Below, piece by piece: positions 21,698 to 30,564 of a stretch of DNA of 39,372 nucleotides. How positions within the stretch are numbered: the stretch's first letter is position 1; the number at the start of each line of letters is the position of its first letter. The DNA comes from Planobispora longispora (lineage in GTDB: Bacteria > Actinomycetota > Actinomycetes > Streptosporangiales > Streptosporangiaceae). The stretch covers positions 1 through 39,372 of the forward strand of contig NZ_BOOH01000076.1 of NCBI RefSeq assembly GCF_016863135.1. Direction: 5' to 3'. The notes below the pieces were generated by a model, which saw only the letters and a list, made by a program, of their open reading frames with translations, did not search any database and was not told the origin of the DNA. Position numbers and translations under genes: made by a program.

Positions 21698-22621
21698 GTG
21701 AACCTCGCCAGCCTGGACCTGAACATCGTGGTCGCCCTGCGCGCCCTGCTGGAGGAGCGCAGCGTCACCCGGGCCGGGACGCGGATCGGGCTCAGCCAGC
21801 CGGCGACCAGCGCCGCGCTGGCCAGGCTCCGCCGCCACTTCGCCGACGACCTGCTGGTCAGGAAGGGCAACACCTACGAGCTGACCCCACTGGGCAGCGC
21901 GCTGCGGGAACCCGTGGCGAGCGCCTGCGTCATGCTGGAGCGGCTCTTCACCAGCCGGGCGGACTTCCGGCCGGGCGCCGAGCAGCGCGACTTCACCCTG
22001 CTCTCCTCCGACTACGCCATCGCGGTCTTCGGCGCCGAGCTCGCCCGCACCCTGCACGCCGAGGCGCCCGGTGTCCGGCTGCACTTCCAGAACCTGGACG
22101 GAAGGATCGTGGAGGACACCGACACGGTGCTCAGCGGCGTCGACGGCGTGCTCATGCCGCACGGGGTGATCAGAGGTTTCCCCGCCGTGGAGCTGTACGG
22201 CGACGAATGGGTGTGCCTGGTCGCCGCCGACCACCCCGGCATCGGCGACCGCGTCACCCTGGACGACCTGGCCCGGCTGCCCTGGGCGGTGTACCGGCGC
22301 TTCTTCGACGCGCCGGTCACCCGGCAGCTGAGCACGCTGGGCCTGGAACCCCGCGTGGAGGTGTCCGTGCAGAGCTTCCACCTGCTGCCCAACCTGGTGG
22401 CCGGGACCCGCCGGGTCGCCCTGGTCCAGCGGCGCCTGGCCGAGATGCTGCGCGGGCTCGCGCCCGTCCGGGTGCTGCCCTGCCCGTTCGATGCGGCGCT
22501 GCAGGAGGCCCTGTGGTGGCATCCCGTGCACAGCCAGGACGCGGCGCACATCTGGCTCCGCGAGAAGGCGGCCGAGGTCGGGCGGGCGCTGCGGGGGCAG
22601 GACTATCCACCGCGTGGATGA
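21698..22621 (+). CDS. LysR-family regulator, NahR/NodD-like
   Basis: 307 residues from GTG at 21698, with GAGGAGG 6 nt upstream and a possible -10 GATAAT at 21681-21686. N-terminal helix-turn-helix: LDLNIVVALRALLEERSVTRAGTRI, then GLSQPATSAALARLRRHFADDLLVR. C-terminal type-2 periplasmic-binding-like effector domain. Features such as DLNLLVAL-type start and WWHPVHSQDAAHIWLRE at the C-terminus are characteristic of the NodD/NahR/LinR branch, which senses aromatic compounds such as salicylate. Divergent from the aromatic-degradation operon; likely its activator, with a pathway substrate as inducer. Confidence 0.93.
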   Translation: MNLASLDLNIVVALRALLEERSVTRAGTRIGLSQPATSAALARLRRHFADDLLVRKGNTYELTPLGSALREPVASACVMLERLFTSRADFRPGAEQRDFTLLSSDYAIAVFGAELARTLHAEAPGVRLHFQNLDGRIVEDTDTVLSGVDGVLMPHGVIRGFPAVELYGDEWVCLVAADHPGIGDRVTLDDLARLPWAVYRRFFDAPVTRQLSTLGLEPRVEVSVQSFHLLPNLVAGTRRVALVQRRLAEMLRGLAPVRVLPCPFDAALQEALWWHPVHSQDAAHIWLREKAAEVGRALRGQDYPPRG

Positions 22622-22709
22622 GGGGTATCAGAACTTCCCGTCTTCCGCGCACCGCGCCCCTTGCCTGACAGTGCTGTGCACCATCCCCGCGACATCTAGC
22701 GAGGCCCGC

Positions 22710-23912
22710 ATGTCCCAGCCGGCCATCGCGAAGCAGGCTGGCCCGCCCCAGCTCGTCTTGCTGCTCATCGGAAGCTGCATGCCCGTGCTCGGCGCCGTCC
22801 TGCTCTCGCCGGTCCTGCCCCGTATCAGTGAACACTTCGCCGCCACACCGGGCGTCGACGTCCTGGTCCCGGTGATCCTGACCATCCCGGCGCTGTTCAT
22901 CGCGCTCGGCGCCCCCTTCGCCGGCGCCATCGCCGACAAGTTCGACCGCAAGCGCCTGCTGATCGTCACCATGGTCGGCTACGCGATCTCCGGCACCGCG
23001 CCGCTCTACCTGGACTCGATCCAGGCCATCCTGGCCAGCCGCGTGCTCGTCGGCATCTGCGAGGCGGCCATCATGACCTGCTGCACCACCCTGATCGCCG
23101 ACTACTGGTCCGGCCCGCGCCGCATCCGCTACCTGGGTCTGCAGACCCTCGTCACCACCGTCGCCGCGACGGCCTTCTTCGCGCTCGGCGGGCTGCTCGG
23201 CGCCGACAGCTGGCGTACGCCGTTCTGGCTGTACGCCGTCGCCGCGCTCGCCGCGATCCCCATGGCGCTCCTCCTCTGGCAGCCCGCCGCCGCGCACCAC
23301 GGGGACCCGCACCACGGAGAGCGGCGGCCCTGGCCCTGGCGGACCCTGGCCGTCCCCTCCCTGATCACCGTCGCCGGAGGCGTCGTCTTCTACACGCTGA
23401 TCGTGCAGCTCTCCTACGTCCTGGACGGCGCGGGGGTCTCCGACCCGGCGGCCATCGGCGGCGTCACCGCGCTCATGTCGCTGGCGACCGCCGTCGGGGC
23501 CGGCCTGTTCGCCAAGGTCTCCGGCCGCGGCGCGCGCGTGCTGCTCGTCGTGGAGTTCGCCGTGTCCGGTCTCGGCCTGCTCCTGATCTTCGCGGCCGGG
23601 GCCGTCCCCGTGATCGTCGCGGGCGCCGTGCTCACCGGCTTCTCCACGGGACTGCTCCTGCCGACCCTGCTCACCTGGGCGGTCAACAGGCTGCCGTTCG
23701 CGCAGCGCGGCCGCGGCACCGGCCTGTGGACCGGCGCCCTGTTCCTCGGGGAGTTCCTCTCGCCCCTGCTCGTCGGCGGGCTGACCGCGGCGACCGGAGG
23801 GCTCGGCCCGGCCCTGGCGGTGATCGGCGTCGCGTCGCTGGTGCTGGCCGGCCTGGTGGTCACCGTCCTGACCGTCCCGTCCGCGCCGCTCAACGCCGTA
23901 CCGGCCGAATAG
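22710..23912 (+). CDS. MFS transporter (DHA1-like)
   Basis: 400 residues from ATG at 22710 with GAGG 5 nt upstream; the longer in-frame reading enters the LysR gene and is not credible. Twelve predicted membrane helices with a central hydrophilic loop (HHGDPHHGERRPWPW). Motif A is GAIADKFDRKRLL between helices 2 and 3. Lies 88 bp after the LysR gene in the same direction, so it is probably co-expressed and may import the aromatic substrate of the operon, or export a toxic one. DHA1 members more often export, so direction is open. Confidence 0.9.
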   Translation: MSQPAIAKQAGPPQLVLLLIGSCMPVLGAVLLSPVLPRISEHFAATPGVDVLVPVILTIPALFIALGAPFAGAIADKFDRKRLLIVTMVGYAISGTAPLYLDSIQAILASRVLVGICEAAIMTCCTTLIADYWSGPRRIRYLGLQTLVTTVAATAFFALGGLLGADSWRTPFWLYAVAALAAIPMALLLWQPAAAHHGDPHHGERRPWPWRTLAVPSLITVAGGVVFYTLIVQLSYVLDGAGVSDPAAIGGVTALMSLATAVGAGLFAKVSGRGARVLLVVEFAVSGLGLLLIFAAGAVPVIVAGAVLTGFSTGLLLPTLLTWAVNRLPFAQRGRGTGLWTGALFLGEFLSPLLVGGLTAATGGLGPALAVIGVASLVLAGLVVTVLTVPSAPLNAVPAE

Positions 23913-23969
23913 GGGCACAGCCCGCGCCCTGATGCGCGATGGCGTCCGGCGCCGGGAGTGAAACGACAC

Positions 23970-24008
23970 GCGGTGCGCCCGGCGGTCCCTTCCGTCCGGG
24001 CGCACCGC
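23970..24008. terminator. 13-bp perfect stem-loop after the MFS gene
   Basis: GCGGTGCGCCCGG (23970-23982) pairs fully with CCGGGCGCACCGC (23996-24008) around a 13-nt loop, 57 bp after the MFS stop. No T-run follows, as is common for actinobacterial terminators. Confidence 0.65.
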
Positions 24009-24042
24009 GCGTGATCATGTCCTTACCGTCCCCATCGCGGGT

Positions 24043-24060
24043 TCCCGGGTCCCCCCGGGA
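24043..24060 (+). other. Hairpin just upstream of the mscR ribosome-binding region
   Basis: TCCCGGG-TCCC-CCCGGGA, 7-bp stem and 4-nt loop, 21 bp before the mscR ATG and 3 bp before GAAGGAAAGG. May influence translation or mark the transcript 5' end. The Shine-Dalgarno spacing to the ATG at 24082 is long (over 10 nt). Confidence 0.4.
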
Positions 24061-24081
24061 CGAAGGAAAGGCAGCAGTCAG

Positions 24082-25167
24082 ATGGCATACGAAGTACGCG
24101 GCGTGATAGCGCGGGGCAAGGGCCAGGCCGTGTCGGTGGAGTCCGTCCTCGTGCCCGACCCCGGTCCCGGCGAGGCGGTGGTCGACGTCCAGGCCTGCGG
24201 GGTCTGCCACACCGACCTGCACTACCGCGAGGGCGGGATCAACGACGACTTCCCCTTCCTGCTCGGCCACGAGGCCGCGGGCGTGGTCGAGGCCGTCGGC
24301 GAGGGCGTGACCGGCCTCGCCCCGGGCGACTACGTGATCCTCAACTGGCGGGCGGTCTGCGGCCAGTGCCGGGCGTGCCTGCGCGGCCGTCCGTGGTACT
24401 GCTTCAACACCCACAACGCGACGCAGAAGATGACCCTGGGCGACGGCACGGAGCTCAGCCCGGCGCTGGGCATCGGGGCTTTCGCGGACAAGACCCTGGT
24501 GGCGGCCGGGCAGTGCACCAAGGTGGACCCGGCGGCGTCCCCGGCCGTGGCGGGCCTGCTGGGCTGCGGCGTGATGGCGGGTCTCGGCGCGGCCGTCAAC
24601 ACCGGCGGGGTCACCCGCGGCGACAGCGTGGCCGTGATCGGCTGCGGCGGCGTCGGCGGCGCGGCCGTCCTGGGCTCGTCGCTGGCCGGGGCCGCGAAGA
24701 TCATCGCGGTGGACGTCGACGACCGCAAGCTGGAGTGGGCCAAGGGCTTCGGCGCCACCCACACCGTCAACTCCCGCACCGCCGACCCGGTGGAGGCGAT
24801 CAGGGAACTGACCGGCGGGAACGGCGCGGACGTGGTGATCGAGGCGGTCGGCCGGCCGGAGACCTACAAGCAGGCCTTCTACGCCCGCGACCTGGCCGGG
24901 ACCGTGGTGCTGGTGGGCGTGCCCACCCCGGAGATGACGCTGGAGCTGCCGCTGCTGGACGTCTTCGGCCGCGGCGGCGCGCTGAAGTCCTCCTGGTACG
25001 GCGACTGCCTGCCGTCCCGAGACTTCCCCATGCTCATCGACCTGTACCTGCAGGGACGGCTGAACCTCGACGGCTTCGTCACCGAGACCATCGCGCTGGA
25101 CGAGGTCGAGGCCGCCTTCGACAAGATGCACCGCGGCGAGGTGCTGCGCTCCGTGGTGATGCTCTGA
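24082..25167 (+). CDS. mscR: S-(hydroxymethyl)mycothiol dehydrogenase
   Basis: 361 residues from ATG at 24082. Zinc-dependent class III-type alcohol dehydrogenase: catalytic zinc ligands Cys42 (CGVCHTDLH), His63/Glu64 (LGHEAAG) and Cys162 ([10 protein letters not shown]); structural zinc ligands Cys93, Cys96, Cys99 and Cys107 ([15 protein letters not shown]); Rossmann motif [16 protein letters not shown]. Sequence and length match actinobacterial MscR, which oxidises the spontaneous formaldehyde-mycothiol adduct with NAD+ to S-formylmycothiol (also acting as nitrosomycothiol reductase). Followed directly by the metallo-beta-lactamase-fold gene with a TGATG overlap, a pairing known for this pathway. 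Housekeeping detoxification, probably useful when C1 units are released by the nearby demethylation or aromatic routes. Confidence 0.93.
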   Translation: MAYEVRGVIARGKGQAVSVESVLVPDPGPGEAVVDVQACGVCHTDLHYREGGINDDFPFLLGHEAAGVVEAVGEGVTGLAPGDYVILNWRAVCGQCRACLRGRPWYCFNTHNATQKMTLGDGTELSPALGIGAFADKTLVAAGQCTKVDPAASPAVAGLLGCGVMAGLGAAVNTGGVTRGDSVAVIGCGGVGGAAVLGSSLAGAAKIIAVDVDDRKLEWAKGFGATHTVNSRTADPVEAIRELTGGNGADVVIEAVGRPETYKQAFYARDLAGTVVLVGVPTPEMTLELPLLDVFGRGGALKSSWYGDCLPSRDFPMLIDLYLQGRLNLDGFVTETIALDEVEAAFDKMHRGEVLRSVVML

Positions 25168-25799
25168 TGGGCGGCGCGAGGATCGACCACGCCGTCACCT
25201 CCGGCACCTTCAGCCTGGACGGCCAGACCTTCGACGTCGACAACAACGTCTGGGTGCTCGGCGACGACGACGAGTGCGTGGTCTTCGACGCCCCCCACGA
25301 CGTGGCGGCCATCACCGGGCTGGTCGCGGGCCGCAGGGTCGTCGCGATCCTGGCCACCCACGCCCACGACGACCACGTCCGGGTGGCCCCGGCCCTGTCC
25401 GAGGCCACCGGGGCGCCCGTCCTGCTGCACCCGGCCGACCTGCCGGTGTGGAGGCTCACCCACCCCGAGCGCGAACCCGACGGCCCGCTGGCCGACGGCC
25501 AGGTCATCGAGGTCGCCGGCACCCGCCTGGAGGTCCTGCACACCCCGGGCCACGCCCCGGGAGCCTGCTGCTTCCACGCCCCGGAACTCGGCGCCGTCTT
25601 CACCGGCGACACCCTCTTCCAGGGCGGACCGGGCGCCACCGGACGGTCGTTCTCCGACTTCGGCGTCATCGTCGAGTCGATCCGCGATCGCCTGCTGACC
25701 CTGCCGGGCGAGACGGTCGTCCACACCGGGCACGGCGCGAGCACGACGATCGGAGCCGAGGCGCCCCACCTGCAGGAGTGGATCAGCCGGGGCCACTGA
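25167..25799 (+). CDS. Metallo-beta-lactamase-fold hydrolase, partner of mscR
   Basis: 210 residues from ATG at 25167, sharing one base with the mscR stop (TGATG). Glyoxalase-II-like fold: metal motif THAHDDH with His65, His67, Asp69 and His70, then TPGHAPGACCFH and VFTGDTLFQGGPGATGRS, ending TGHG. The fixed linkage to mscR in actinobacteria makes hydrolysis of S-formylmycothiol to formate plus mycothiol its probable task; that is inferred from context rather than shown in this sequence. Confidence 0.9.
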   Translation: MGGARIDHAVTSGTFSLDGQTFDVDNNVWVLGDDDECVVFDAPHDVAAITGLVAGRRVVAILATHAHDDHVRVAPALSEATGAPVLLHPADLPVWRLTHPEREPDGPLADGQVIEVAGTRLEVLHTPGHAPGACCFHAPELGAVFTGDTLFQGGPGATGRSFSDFGVIVESIRDRLLTLPGETVVHTGHGASTTIGAEAPHLQEWISRGH

Positions 25800-25862
25800 G
25801 AACGGAAACGTCCCGCGGGTCTCCGCCGTACGGCCAAGCCGCCCGGGGAGGCACGGGGGACA

Positions 25863-25900
25863 CGTCCCGTGCCGCTCGGGCGTCCGAGCGGCACGGGACG
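25863..25900. terminator. Bidirectional terminator: 17-bp perfect stem, 4-nt loop
   Basis: CGTCCCGTGCCGCTCGG (25863-25879), loop GCGT, then its exact complement (25884-25900). It lies between the convergent ends of the mscR operon (25799) and the rhamnose/lactate operon (25928). A further inverted pair, CCGTACGGCC near 25825 and GGCCGTACGG near 25908, encloses it. Confidence 0.85.
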
Positions 25901-25927
25901 GAAGCGCGGCCGTACGGATGACGGCGG

Positions 25928-26680
25928 TCAGGTCGTGATGACGACGTGCAGGTTGCGGGGGCCGTGGACGCCTTCGACGCGGTCGAGTTCGATGTCGCTG
26001 GTGGCCGACGGCCCGCTGATCCAGGTGAGCGGGCGGCCCGGGGTCAGCCGGGCCAGGGCCTCGGGCACGGTGGCGACCACCTGCTCGGGACGGATGACGC
26101 AGATGTGCAGGTCGGGCAGGAGCGTGATGACCCGTCGGCCCTGGTCGGCGGAGCCGTCCAGCACGATCGTGCCGGTCTCGGCGACGGCCACCGCCGCCGC
26201 GGTGACCACGCCGTCCACGGCCGACAGCCGGTCGGCGCCGAGGCCCTCGTCCCGGAGCACGTCCAGGCCGTCCGGCAGCCACGCGGGCGGCAGCCCCGGC
26301 GGCACCACGACGCACGGCCGCTCCGCGAGCTCCGCGAGCTCCGCGACCCCGGCGAGGATCGCGGCGACGACATCGGCGACGGCGGTGGCACCGCCGTCCG
26401 TGCGATCAGCACCGTTCCCGCTGCCGTTCACGTTTCCGGTGCCGGTACGGTGCACGCGGGCGCGGTAGTCGGTCAGCCGGTCGGCCAGCAGCTCGACCAG
26501 GCGCTCGTCCCCGGGCGGCAGATCGCCGTGGCGCCGGTAGTCACGCGGTATCCGGTCGGGTCCGGCGCCGGCCGCCCTGCCGGAGTCCGAATCTTCCGCC
26601 GTGCCGGACGGGGCGGCGGGCGGGACGTCGCCGCCGAGGGCGGCGCGGATGCGGGCCAGGACCGTCTCACGGCTGCTCAT
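25928..26680 (-). CDS. lutC: Lactate utilization protein C (LUD domain)
   Basis: 250 residues from ATG at 26680, overlapping the end of lutB by 14 bp. LUD/DUF162 domain: RETVLARIRAALGG start, DGVVTAAAVAVAETGTIVLDGS, RVITLLPDLHICVIRPEQVV and the closing segment GPSATSDIELDRVEGVHGPRNLHVV. Residues about 15-60 and 100-115 are Pro/Gly/Ser-rich inserts compared with shorter homologues. LutC is the non-Fe-S subunit of the LutABC complex that oxidises L-lactate to pyruvate at the membrane side of the cytoplasm. Last gene of the operon, followed by a strong terminator. Confidence 0.92.
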   Translation of the reverse strand: MSSRETVLARIRAALGGDVPPAAPSGTAEDSDSGRAAGAGPDRIPRDYRRHGDLPPGDERLVELLADRLTDYRARVHRTGTGNVNGSGNGADRTDGGATAVADVVAAILAGVAELAELAERPCVVVPPGLPPAWLPDGLDVLRDEGLGADRLSAVDGVVTAAAVAVAETGTIVLDGSADQGRRVITLLPDLHICVIRPEQVVATVPEALARLTPGRPLTWISGPSATSDIELDRVEGVHGPRNLHVVITT

Positions 26681-28151
26681 CGGTGCTCCCTCGCTTCTCC
26701 CACCAGTCGCGGAACGTCTGCGGCGGTGGTTCGGGCAGGTCCCGCGCCGCGGTCCAGCCGCTCAGCGGCGGCGGCAGCCCGCGCCCGCGCCTCCCGGCCA
26801 GCCGGCTCAGGCGGGCGGCGCGCTGCGCGGCGGCGTACAGGCCCGGGTGGTCCATCACGTAGGCCGCCGCGGCCATCGTGGCCGCCTCGGCGGTGGGAAC
26901 CTTGCGCCGCTCCCGCTGCTCCTCCACGTGCCGGGCGCGCAGGTGAACCAGGATCGACGGGATGTCGATCTTCACAGGGCAGGCGTCGAAGCACGCCCCG
27001 CACAACGACGAGGCGTACGGCAGGGACGCGTTGTCCTCCACCCCGGTCAGCTGCGGCGACAGCACCGCGCCGATGGGACCGGGGTAGACCGAGCCGTAGG
27101 CGTGGCCGCCGGTGCGCTCGTAGACCGGGCAGACGTTCAGGCACGCCGAGCAGCGGATGCAGTGCAGCGCCTGCCGTCCGATCTCGTCGGCCAGGACGGC
27201 GGTGCGGCCGTTGTCCAGCAGCACCAGGTGGAAGGACTGCGGCCCGTCGCCCGGGGTGACGCCGGTCCACATCGAGGTGTAGGGGTTCATCCGCTCCCCG
27301 GTCGAGGCCCGGGGCAGCAGCTGCAGGAACACCTCCAGGTCCTGCCAGGACGGGATCACCTTCTCGATGCCCATCACGGTGATCAGGGTCTCGGGCAGCG
27401 TCAGGCACATGCGCCCGTTGCCCTCGGACTCCACCACCGCCAGGGTGCCGGTCTCGGCGACGGCGAAGTTCGCCCCCGAGATCGCCACCTTCGTCTCCAG
27501 GAAGGTGCGCCGCAGGTAGGCGCGGGCGGCGCCGGCCAGCGCCGCGGGCTCGCCGCGGAGGGCGGGGTCCACGCCGGGCATCGCCCGCAGGAAGATCTCC
27601 CGGATCTCCGCCCGGTTGCGGTGGATGGCCGGGACCAGGATGTGGCTGGGCCGGTCGTCGCCGAGCTGGACGATGAGCTCGGCCAGATCGGTCTCGACCG
27701 GGGTGATCCCGGCCTCCTCCAGGGCCTCGTTGAGGCCGATCTCCTGGGTGGCCATCGACTTGACCTTGATGACCCGGTCCTGGCCGGTGGCGCGGACCAG
27801 CCCGGTGACGATCCGGTTGGCCTCGGCGGCGTCGGCCGCCCAGTGCACCGTGCCGCCGGCCGCCGTGACGGCGGCCTCCAGCTGCTCCAGCAACTCCGGC
27901 AGACGGGCCATGGCGGCGGCCTTGACGGCGCTGCCCGCCGCGCGCAGCTCCTGCCAGTCGGGCACCTCGCCGATGACCGCGCCGGACTTCGCGCGGATCG
28001 TCGCGGTGGCGTGCCCGAGGTTGCGGCGGAGCTGGGTGTCGGCCAGCGCCCGGCGGGCCGCCGCCGGGAACGGCTCCTCCCCGCGCAGGTGTCCCACCCC
28101 GCGCGGGGCGAGCGCGGGCATGCCCAGGAAGGTACGCCGTGCCGCCGTCAC
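26667..28151 (-). CDS. lutB: Lactate utilization iron-sulfur protein B
   Basis: 494 residues from GTG at 28151, GGAGG 5-6 nt upstream. LUD domain (NFAVAETGTLAVVESEGNGR at about 228-247) followed by two 4Fe-4S clusters: Cys331, 334, 337, 341 (CIRCSACLNVCPVY) and Cys384, 387, 391 (CGACFDACPVKI). The C-terminal DUF3390-type tail ends in FRDWWEKRGS. Electron-transfer subunit of LutABC. Placed 61 bp after lutA and overlapping lutC. Confidence 0.94.
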   Translation of the reverse strand: MTAARRTFLGMPALAPRGVGHLRGEEPFPAAARRALADTQLRRNLGHATATIRAKSGAVIGEVPDWQELRAAGSAVKAAAMARLPELLEQLEAAVTAAGGTVHWAADAAEANRIVTGLVRATGQDRVIKVKSMATQEIGLNEALEEAGITPVETDLAELIVQLGDDRPSHILVPAIHRNRAEIREIFLRAMPGVDPALRGEPAALAGAARAYLRRTFLETKVAISGANFAVAETGTLAVVESEGNGRMCLTLPETLITVMGIEKVIPSWQDLEVFLQLLPRASTGERMNPYTSMWTGVTPGDGPQSFHLVLLDNGRTAVLADEIGRQALHCIRCSACLNVCPVYERTGGHAYGSVYPGPIGAVLSPQLTGVEDNASLPYASSLCGACFDACPVKIDIPSILVHLRARHVEEQRERRKVPTAEAATMAAAAYVMDHPGLYAAAQRAARLSRLAGRRGRGLPPPLSGWTAARDLPEPPPQTFRDWWEKRGSTDEQP

Positions 28152-28212
28152 GACATCCTCCGGGGGCGGGTCGCAGGTCTCATGGCGTTCTCCCGGTGCG
28201 GGCTGACGACTG

Positions 28213-29019
28213 TCATGGCTTCTCCCCGGTGTGCGCCGGGCCGGACGAGTTCCCGGCGGTCGTGATCCCGGGAGCCGCGGCGGTCCCGCCGGTCTCGGTG
28301 GACGCCAGGATCTCGGCCAGGTGCACGGTGCGCACCCCGGTGCGCAGCCGCGACAGCCCGCCGCCGATGTGCATCAGGCACGAGGCGTCCCCCGCGGTGC
28401 ACACCTCGGCGCCGGTGGCCAGCACGTGGCGCATCTTGTCGGCGAGCATGGCGGTGGAGACGTCGGCGTTCTTCACCGCGAAGGTGCCGCCGAAGCCGCA
28501 GCACTGCCCGGCCTCGGGCAGCTCCACCAGCTCCAGGCCGCGTACGGCGCGCAGCAGCCGGAGCGGCCGGTCTCCCACCCCGACCATGCGCAGCGAGTGG
28601 CAGGTCGGATGGTAGGTGACCCGGTGCGGGTAGTAGGCGCCCACGTCGGTCACCCCGAGCACGTCCACCAGCAGCTCGGACAGCTCGTAGGTGCGCCGCC
28701 CGACCTGCCCGGCCTCCTCGGCCAGGCGCTCGTCGCCCGCCCGGCGGGCCACCGTCGCGTGCTGGTGCCGCACCGATCCGGCGCACGAGCCCGACGGCGT
28801 CACGATCACGTCGTACGGGTCGAACACCCGCACGTGCCGCCGGACCAGCTTCAGCGCCTCGGCCTGGTAGCCGGTGTTGACGTGCATCTGCCCGCAGCAG
28901 GTCTGCCCGGCGGGGAAGACCACCTCGTGGCCCAGCCGCTCCAGCAGCCGGACCGTGGCCTTGGCCGCCTCCGGGAACAGCGTGTCGGCCAGGCAGGTGA
29001 CGAACAACGCGATGCGCAC
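28213..29019 (-). CDS. lutA: Lactate utilization protein A (CCG-domain Fe-S oxidoreductase subunit)
   Basis: 268 residues from GTG at 29019 with GGGGAGG 7 nt upstream, two bases after the rhamnulokinase stop; the much longer in-frame reading upstream covers the kinase on the same strand and is a shadow. Two CCG domains: TCCGQMHVNTGY (Cys41-Cys42) and GQCCGFGGTF, with the extra Cys of each unit in TCLADTLFPE and YHPTCHSLR. These bind a non-cubane or 4Fe-4S cluster that relays electrons from lactate oxidation. A Thr/Ala/Gly-rich tail follows. Confidence 0.93.
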   Translation of the reverse strand: MRIALFVTCLADTLFPEAAKATVRLLERLGHEVVFPAGQTCCGQMHVNTGYQAEALKLVRRHVRVFDPYDVIVTPSGSCAGSVRHQHATVARRAGDERLAEEAGQVGRRTYELSELLVDVLGVTDVGAYYPHRVTYHPTCHSLRMVGVGDRPLRLLRAVRGLELVELPEAGQCCGFGGTFAVKNADVSTAMLADKMRHVLATGAEVCTAGDASCLMHIGGGLSRLRTGVRTVHLAEILASTETGGTAAAPGITTAGNSSGPAHTGEKP

Positions 29020-29021
29020 GG

Positions 29022-30488
29022 TCAGCCCTCCCCGCCCAGACGTGCTTCGGCCGCCGCCCACGCCCGCGCGTCGCCGCGCGGCTCGTACCGCACGAGATCC
29101 TGGGTCTCGCGGACCAGCGTCCGCAGCTCCGGCAGGCCGGGACCGGCGACCCCGGCGGCGCGGGCCTGGACGAGCACGTTGCCGAGCGCGGTGGCCTCCA
29201 CCGGCCCGGCCACCACGGGCAGGCCGCAGGCGTCGGCGGTCAGCTGGCACAGCAGCGCGTTGCGGGCGCCGCCGCCGACGACGTGCACGGCGTCGACGTG
29301 CCGGCCGGACAGCTCCTGCGCCTGCCGTACGGCCCGGCGGTGCGCCAGAGCGAGGCTGTCCAGGACGCACCGCACGACGGCGGCCGGGCTCTCCGGCACG
29401 GGCTGGCCGGTGGCCCGGCAGGCGTCGGCGATGCGGGCGGGCATGTCCCCGGGCGGCAGGAACACCGCGTCGTCCACGTCGATCACCGACGCGAACGCGG
29501 GCCGGTCGGCGGCCCGGCGCAGCAGACCGGGCAGGTCCGTCTCGCCCCACGCGCGCAGGGACTCCTGCAGCAGCCAGAGCCCCATCACGTTGCGCAGATA
29601 GCGGATCGTGCCGTCGACGCCGGTCTCGTTGGTGAAGTTGGCCCGCCGGCTCGCCTCGCCCAGCACCGGCCGGTCCAGCTCGACGCCGACCAGGGACCAG
29701 GTGCCGCAGGAGATGTAGGCGAAGTCCGGCCCGGAGGCGGGCACCGCGACGACGGCCGAGGCGGTGTCGTGCGAGGCGACGGCCACCACGTCCGGATGGC
29801 CGGGCAGGTCGGTCGCGGGCAGGACCGGGCCGATCCGGGCGCCGGGCTCGCGCAGCGGCGGGAACAGCTCCGGCCGGATGCCCGCCTCGGTCATCAGCTC
29901 GGTCGCCCAGGCGCGGCGGTTCAGGTCGTACAGCTGGGTGGTGGAGGCGTTGGTGACCTCCGCGCCGACCTCCCCGGTGAGCCAGTAGGCGAGCAGGTCG
30001 GGGATGAGCAGCAGCCGGTGGGCGAGTCCGTACTGGGGCGTGCCCACGGCGGAGGCCACCTGGTAGAGGGTGTTGAAGGGCAGGTGCTGCAGGCCCGTGA
30101 CGCCGTACAGGCGCTCGCGGCCGAGATCGTCGGCCACCCGGTCGGCGAGGCCGTCGGTGCGGGCGTCGCGGTAGTGCACCGGGTTGCCCAGCAGCGCGCC
30201 GGAGGCGTCCAGCAGCCCGTAGTCGACCGCCCAGGAGTCGATGCCGACACTGGCGACCGGCCCGGCCGCGCGCAGGCCCCGCAGCACGCCCGCGTACAGC
30301 GCCAGGACGTCCCAGTGCAGGGTGGCGCCCAGGCGCACCGGCTCGTTGGCGAAGCGGTGCGCCTCGGTCAGGTCGAGGCGGCCGGGGCCGAGGCGGCCGA
30401 CCATGACGCGGCCGCTGGCCGCGCCGAGGTCGACCGCCGCGACGGCGAGGTCGCCGGAGGCGGCCGCGGTCTTCGTCACTTCCGCCAC
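29022..30488 (-). CDS. rhaB: Rhamnulokinase
   Basis: 488 residues from GTG at 30488. FGGY-family sugar kinase: N-terminal ATP-binding segment AVDLGAASGRVMVGRL, substrate-lid region GIDSWAVDYGLLDASG, SHDTASAVVAVP, CGTWSLVGVE and VVGGGARNALLCQLTADACG. GTWSLVG and the SWAVDYGL signature are typical of RhaB rather than xylulo- or glycerol kinases. Phosphorylates L-rhamnulose at C1 with ATP. It lies between the isomerase/aldolase genes and lutABC on one strand, with a 76-bp gap from the aldolase gene. Confidence 0.94.
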   Translation of the reverse strand: MAEVTKTAAASGDLAVAAVDLGAASGRVMVGRLGPGRLDLTEAHRFANEPVRLGATLHWDVLALYAGVLRGLRAAGPVASVGIDSWAVDYGLLDASGALLGNPVHYRDARTDGLADRVADDLGRERLYGVTGLQHLPFNTLYQVASAVGTPQYGLAHRLLLIPDLLAYWLTGEVGAEVTNASTTQLYDLNRRAWATELMTEAGIRPELFPPLREPGARIGPVLPATDLPGHPDVVAVASHDTASAVVAVPASGPDFAYISCGTWSLVGVELDRPVLGEASRRANFTNETGVDGTIRYLRNVMGLWLLQESLRAWGETDLPGLLRRAADRPAFASVIDVDDAVFLPPGDMPARIADACRATGQPVPESPAAVVRCVLDSLALAHRRAVRQAQELSGRHVDAVHVVGGGARNALLCQLTADACGLPVVAGPVEATALGNVLVQARAAGVAGPGLPELRTLVRETQDLVRYEPRGDARAWAAAEARLGGEG

Positions 30489-30564
30489 GGCGCCACCCCC
30501 GTCGTGCCGGGGGACGCCGCCACCGCCGCCACCGTCGTCATCGTCGCCCGCGCTCTCGTCGCCG

